In this document: positions 60,091-64,000 of the stretch, one piece after another | Layout of the letters: each line of letters starts with the position of its first letter | How positions within the stretch are numbered: position 1 is the first letter of the stretch | The notes under the pieces: generated by a model | What the model was told of the DNA's origin: nothing | The model's database searches: none | The model's input: the letters and a program-made list of their open reading frames with translations, nothing else | Translations under genes and position numbers: made by a program | Assembly (NCBI RefSeq): GCF_030166555.2 | Contig: NZ_CP126461.2 | Length of the DNA stretch: 64,000 nucleotides | Reading direction: 5' to 3' (one strand) | DNA from: Acholeplasma laidlawii_A | Lineage (GTDB): Bacteria; Bacillota_I; Bacilli_A; Acholeplasmatales; Acholeplasmataceae

Positions 60091-63000
60091 ATGTCAACCA
60101 AGTTTGATCTATTCTTACAACAAGCCCAATTAAATACACACCCATTATCTACTGCATATTTAAATTCAGTAACTGTAAAGGTACGAGAAAAATCCTTAAT
60201 ATTTGATATAACATTTGATGAATTGATGTTACCAAGTGAAATGAGTTTATTTACAAACCAACTACAAACATTATTTTTAAAAAAAGATGTAGTTTCACAT
60301 GTAGACTATCAGTTTACATTTAAACAAGCAGATTTATCAGCACACTATAAAACTTATTATGAAGCTTTAATCCACAAAGCTTCTGAAATTTTTCAACCAG
60401 TCCTTATCTTTAAAAATTACACAGTTGAATTTGAAAACAACGTCTATACAATTCTAATTGAAAAAGATAGTAGAGGGTTAAAAAAATATTTACCAGACTT
60501 AAAGAAATACTTTAAAAAACATGGTTTAGATGTTGATTTTACACTTAAGGTCAATGAGGATTTAATCCCTGTTGCTGAACAAGTAAGACAAACCATTGAA
60601 TCTCAAAAAGAGAGTATGGAGCGTTTAGTTAAAACATCTGATGCCATTATATTAGATAAAAAAACACCATTTAATAGAAAATCTAGTCCATCAGCTGTAT
60701 CTATTAGTGAAATCCCTAAGAGTGCCTATGAACTTGATAAATACCAAAATGAAAAAGGCGATGTAAACTTTTTAATTGAAGGTGAAGTGTTTAAATCTGA
60801 GGTTAGAGAGCTTAAAAATACAAACCTTTTAACGATGTCTATTTTTGACAAGGATGATGCAATTACAGTTAAAAGATTTATAAGAGCACCTAAAGATGTT
60901 GCTTTAGCCAAAGAGGTTAAAGTCGGGGATATTATTCAAGTATCTGGCCGTGCAGAATATGACACTTTCCAAAAAGAAGTCACTATTATGGCAACAGCCT
61001 TTTATCAAATCGAACGTCCTAAAAAGTTTGAACGTATCGATAAAGCAAAAGAAAAGCGTGTTGAGTTTCACATCCATACCAAAGCATCACCTATGGATGC
61101 AGTCACCTCAATTACTGATTATGTGGAAACCCTAGAAAGTTGGGGACATAAAGCTTTTGCTATTACAGATAGAAATGGGTTATATGCCTACCCCGAACTA
61201 CATAAAGCAATTAAAGGTAAAAAGATAAAACCAATATTTGGAGTCCAACTAGACTATGTCGATGATGAAGCTTTTTGGGTTGCCAAAGACTATCATGAAG
61301 ATATTCTACTTAAAGAAGCAGTCTATACCGTTTTTGACATTGAAACTACAGGTTTTTCATTTACAAGAGATAAAATTATAGAAATTGCTGCATATAAAGT
61401 CAGAGGTGGATTTATTGCAGAGCGTTTTGAAGTTTTAATTAACCCTGAAGAGCAGTTAAGTGAAACAACAAAACGTATTACAAATATTACAGATGAAATG
61501 GTTGAAAATGAAAAAACCATTGAAGAAGTATTACCTACCTTCTTAGAGTTTATTAAGGGCACTGTATTAGTGGCTCATAATGCATCTTTTGATATCGGAT
61601 TTATTTATGAAAAAGCTAGATTACTTGGCTTAGAGCATGAACCGTTTGCTGTCATTGACACTTTAAATATTGCAAGATACTTCTATAACAACACAAATAA
61701 AGAAAAGAATCATGCAAGATTCTATGTGAATGATGCTGGAAATATTCCTGATCTAAAAAGATTTAATTTAAAAGCTTTAACGAAGTTCTTTAAAGTCAAT
61801 CTAGAAGCACATCACCGTGCTATCTATGATGCATATGCAACTGCAGAAGTGTTTTTAAACATGTTACAAGATTTCTATAAAGAAGAAATTTATAGTTATT
61901 TTGAATTACAAGCATCCCTTGATATGAATGAAGTATGGCGTCATCCAATTCCTAAATACGCTACAGTTCTAGCTCGAACGCAAGAAGGCTACAAAAATCT
62001 CTTTAAATTGGTATCCGATGCCCTAACAACGCACTTTGACGGTGGACCAAGGTTATTAAAATCTGTCTTTCTAAAATATAGAGAAGGTTTATTAATTGGT
62101 AGTGGTACCGAGCGTAGTGAAGTGTTTGAAGCTGCACTTAATTTAAATGATGAACAATTAAAAGAAGCAATCTCATTTTATGACTATATTGAGGTACAGC
62201 CATTAAATGCATACCTCCATCTAGAAAATGAAATTGGTGCACTTGGTAGAGAAGTGATTCAAGCAGCAATAAAAAAGATTATTACGTATGCAAAAGAGCA
62301 AAACAAAATAGTAATAGCATCTTCTAATGCGCACTATTTAAATCCGGAAGATAAGAAATATAGAGAAATATATATTCAAACAAAATCTGTTGGTGGTGGT
62401 TTACACCCACTTGCAAATTATGAAAAATCACCAGACCAACATCTATTAACAACCACTGAAATGTTGGAAGCATTCTCATTTTTAGATCAACAAACAGCTT
62501 ATGAGATTGTAGTTACAAATACAAACAAGTTAAGTGATATGTTTGATAATGTACGAGCTTTTCCTAAAGAACTATACTCTATTAAAGATCACGCATTTAA
62601 AGATACATTAGGTATTCCATCGATTAAAGAACATGTTGAAGAGATGGTTATGAATGAAGCAAAAAGATTATATGGTGATCCAATACATCCATATGTGTTA
62701 GGTAGAGTTAAAAGAGAATTAACCAATATTATTGATAACCAATTCGCACCAATTTATTTTATTTCTCATTTATTAGTTAAAAAATCATTAGATGATGGCT
62801 ACTTAGTAGGTTCTAGAGGATCTGTTGGATCTTCACTTGTAGCAACCTTAATGAATATTACAGAAGTAAACCCTTTAAGACCACACTATCGTTGTAAGAA
62901 GGGTGAATATGCAGTATTTAAACTGACAGATGAAGAAATCTATGAACAAGGTGTTGATGCTAGAGATGAACCATTCATCGAAGTATTAAAACATGTTAAA

Positions 63001-64000
63001 TCAGGTTATGACCTACCAGACATGAAGTGTCCTATTTGTGGGGAACCCATGCATAAAGATGGTCATGATATCCCGTTTGAAACCTTCTTAGGTTTTGATG
63101 GGGATAAAATTCCTGATATTGACTTAAACTTTAGTGGAGATTACCAGTCTAAAGCACATGACTATGTCAGAGAACTATTGGGTGAAGAATATACCTTTAG
63201 AGCCGGCACCATTCAAACGGTTGCTGAGCGTAACGCATTTGGTTATGTTAAAGGTTATTTAGAATACCTAGGTAAAGATGCAAGAAGTGCATATATTGAG
63301 CGTCTAGCTAAAGGTATTGAAGGTGTGAAACGTTCGACGGGTCAGCACCCAGGTGGGATTGTTGTTGTACCAAAGGATAAATCCATTTATGATGTAACAC
63401 CAATTCAATATCCAGCAGATGATGTCAATAGTGCATGGAAAACAACACATTTTGATTATCATGCCTTTGAAGATAACTTACTAAAATTAGATATTCTAGG
63501 TCACGATGATCCAACCATGATTAAGTTTTTAATGGACTATGTTAAAGAGCATCCTGAGGATTTCCCTTTTGATAATGCACAAGACATTCCGCTAGATGAT
63601 CCAAATGTCTACCGCTTATTCCAAAATACCTCTGTAATTGGATTAAAAGATAAAGATGATGTTTATGGTGACATTGCAAGTTATGCAATCCCGGAATTCG
63701 GTACACCGTTTACAAGACAGATGTTACAACAAACAAGACCTTCAACATTTGCAGGGTTGGTTAAAATATCTGGTCTATCGCACGGTACAGACGTTTGGCT
63801 AAAAAACTCTCAAGAACTTGTATTAGGTTCTACCCAATTTGGTAAAATTTCATTTGATGACATCATTGGTTGTCGTGATGATATTATGGTGGAGTTATCT
63901 AATCGTGGTATGAAAGAGGCAAAAGCATTTGAAATTATGGAGTTTGTTAGAAAGGGTAGACCCTCATCAAACCCTAAAAAATGGGCTGAATATGAAAATG
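60091..64000 (+). CDS. polC: DNA polymerase III PolC-type alpha subunit (partial, runs past the window end)
   Basis: Open from ATG 60091 (GGAGTGA upstream) to the last base: 1303 codons of an expected 1400-1450. Domains in order: N-terminal region (about 1-230), OB-fold (about 235-320), PHP domain start with EFHIHTKASPMDAV (about 328) and the inserted 3'-5' exonuclease (VFDIETTGFS, near 414). The PHP domain then resumes. The polymerase core has GSRGSVGSSLVATL, CPICGEPMH zinc-ligand cysteines and PDIDLNFSGDYQ (catalytic). It is the leading-strand replicase of low-GC Gram-positives. Confidence 0.97.
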   Translation, partial: MSTKFDLFLQQAQLNTHPLSTAYLNSVTVKVREKSLIFDITFDELMLPSEMSLFTNQLQTLFLKKDVVSHVDYQFTFKQADLSAHYKTYYEALIHKASEIFQPVLIFKNYTVEFENNVYTILIEKDSRGLKKYLPDLKKYFKKHGLDVDFTLKVNEDLIPVAEQVRQTIESQKESMERLVKTSDAIILDKKTPFNRKSSPSAVSISEIPKSAYELDKYQNEKGDVNFLIEGEVFKSEVRELKNTNLLTMSIFDKDDAITVKRFIRAPKDVALAKEVKVGDIIQVSGRAEYDTFQKEVTIMATAFYQIERPKKFERIDKAKEKRVEFHIHTKASPMDAVTSITDYVETLESWGHKAFAITDRNGLYAYPELHKAIKGKKIKPIFGVQLDYVDDEAFWVAKDYHEDILLKEAVYTVFDIETTGFSFTRDKIIEIAAYKVRGGFIAERFEVLINPEEQLSETTKRITNITDEMVENEKTIEEVLPTFLEFIKGTVLVAHNASFDIGFIYEKARLLGLEHEPFAVIDTLNIARYFYNNTNKEKNHARFYVNDAGNIPDLKRFNLKALTKFFKVNLEAHHRAIYDAYATAEVFLNMLQDFYKEEIYSYFELQASLDMNEVWRHPIPKYATVLARTQEGYKNLFKLVSDALTTHFDGGPRLLKSVFLKYREGLLIGSGTERSEVFEAALNLNDEQLKEAISFYDYIEVQPLNAYLHLENEIGALGREVIQAAIKKIITYAKEQNKIVIASSNAHYLNPEDKKYREIYIQTKSVGGGLHPLANYEKSPDQHLLTTTEMLEAFSFLDQQTAYEIVVTNTNKLSDMFDNVRAFPKELYSIKDHAFKDTLGIPSIKEHVEEMVMNEAKRLYGDPIHPYVLGRVKRELTNIIDNQFAPIYFISHLLVKKSLDDGYLVGSRGSVGSSLVATLMNITEVNPLRPHYRCKKGEYAVFKLTDEEIYEQGVDARDEPFIEVLKHVKSGYDLPDMKCPICGEPMHKDGHDIPFETFLGFDGDKIPDIDLNFSGDYQSKAHDYVRELLGEEYTFRAGTIQTVAERNAFGYVKGYLEYLGKDARSAYIERLAKGIEGVKRSTGQHPGGIVVVPKDKSIYDVTPIQYPADDVNSAWKTTHFDYHAFEDNLLKLDILGHDDPTMIKFLMDYVKEHPEDFPFDNAQDIPLDDPNVYRLFQNTSVIGLKDKDDVYGDIASYAIPEFGTPFTRQMLQQTRPSTFAGLVKISGLSHGTDVWLKNSQELVLGSTQFGKISFDDIIGCRDDIMVELSNRGMKEAKAFEIMEFVRKGRPSSNPKKWAEYEN

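Noticed and set aside
1..64000. CRISPR arrays, tRNA or rRNA genes
   Set aside because: No regularly spaced repeats and no cloverleaf or rRNA-like sequence were recognised in the intergenic regions. The only 15-base direct repeat is the pair in the IS110 RNA.

Overview
The window is about 64 kb of AT-rich chromosome with tightly packed genes. It looks like a cell-wall-less, low-GC relative of the Firmicutes, most likely an Acholeplasma-type mollicute; this is inference from gene content, not a database match. Reasons: gene order is Firmicutes-like (rpsF-ssb-rpsR-gdpP-rplI-dnaB, prfA-prmC-tsaC, rnc-dnaD-nth, walJ-rlmH, PolC plus a separate DnaE). UGA is used as a stop (prfA and aroF end in TGA), so this is not the Mycoplasma code. 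Isoprenoid precursors come from mevalonate genes. The surface protein at 43572 is held by a C-terminal membrane helix rather than a wall-sorting motif.

Layout. 1-5.2 kb: replication and ribosomal operon containing a gdpP-rplI fusion. 5.2-15.3 kb: Dps, a split ChrA pair, prfA-prmC-tsaC, typA, rpiB-upp, yigZ, cca, yhaM. 15.4-20 kb: a 1074-residue PrsA/SurA-like lipoprotein divergent from walJ (apparent frameshift)-rlmH. 20-21.5 kb: mscL-degV. 21.5-30.4 kb: an aromatic operon (DAHP synthase, tyrA, aroB, aroA, chorismate mutase, aroE, aroC, ArAE-type exporter) behind a Phe/Tyr-rich leader peptide and attenuator. It is interrupted between aroE and aroC by an IS110-family element with a recognisable candidate bridge RNA. 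30.4-33 kb: divergent mvaA/mvaS. 32.9-33.3 kb: the only gene-poor stretch above 300 bases; it holds a 21-codon Pro/Ala/Lys microprotein gene. 33.3-38.3 kb: recG, plsX-rnc-dnaD-nth. 38.3-43.5 kb: an HTH/TPR regulator, a 15-codon leader peptide with terminator, and a heterodimeric ABC exporter. 43.5-46.1 kb: Ig-like repeat surface protein and flavodoxin. 46.1-55.4 kb: dnaE, M29 aminopeptidase, FMN reductase, DUF1801, beta-propeller lactonase, acpP, leuS. 55.4-64 kb: histidine phosphatase, an IS1182-like element, the mnmM/mnmL pair, a DUF1189-like membrane protein, and polC running off the end.

The strongest second-look items are the two ribosome-mediated attenuators (aro operon and ABC exporter), each with a mutually exclusive hairpin series, and the IS110 element. 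Its upstream region folds into two hairpins that share a 15-base apical motif and match the element's own ends. Further items are the GdpP-L9 fusion with an internal ribosome site, a 14-base inverted repeat shared by the walJ/lipoprotein promoters, the microprotein gene, and the dominance of extended -10 (TGnTATAAT) promoters. No tRNA, rRNA or CRISPR array was seen.
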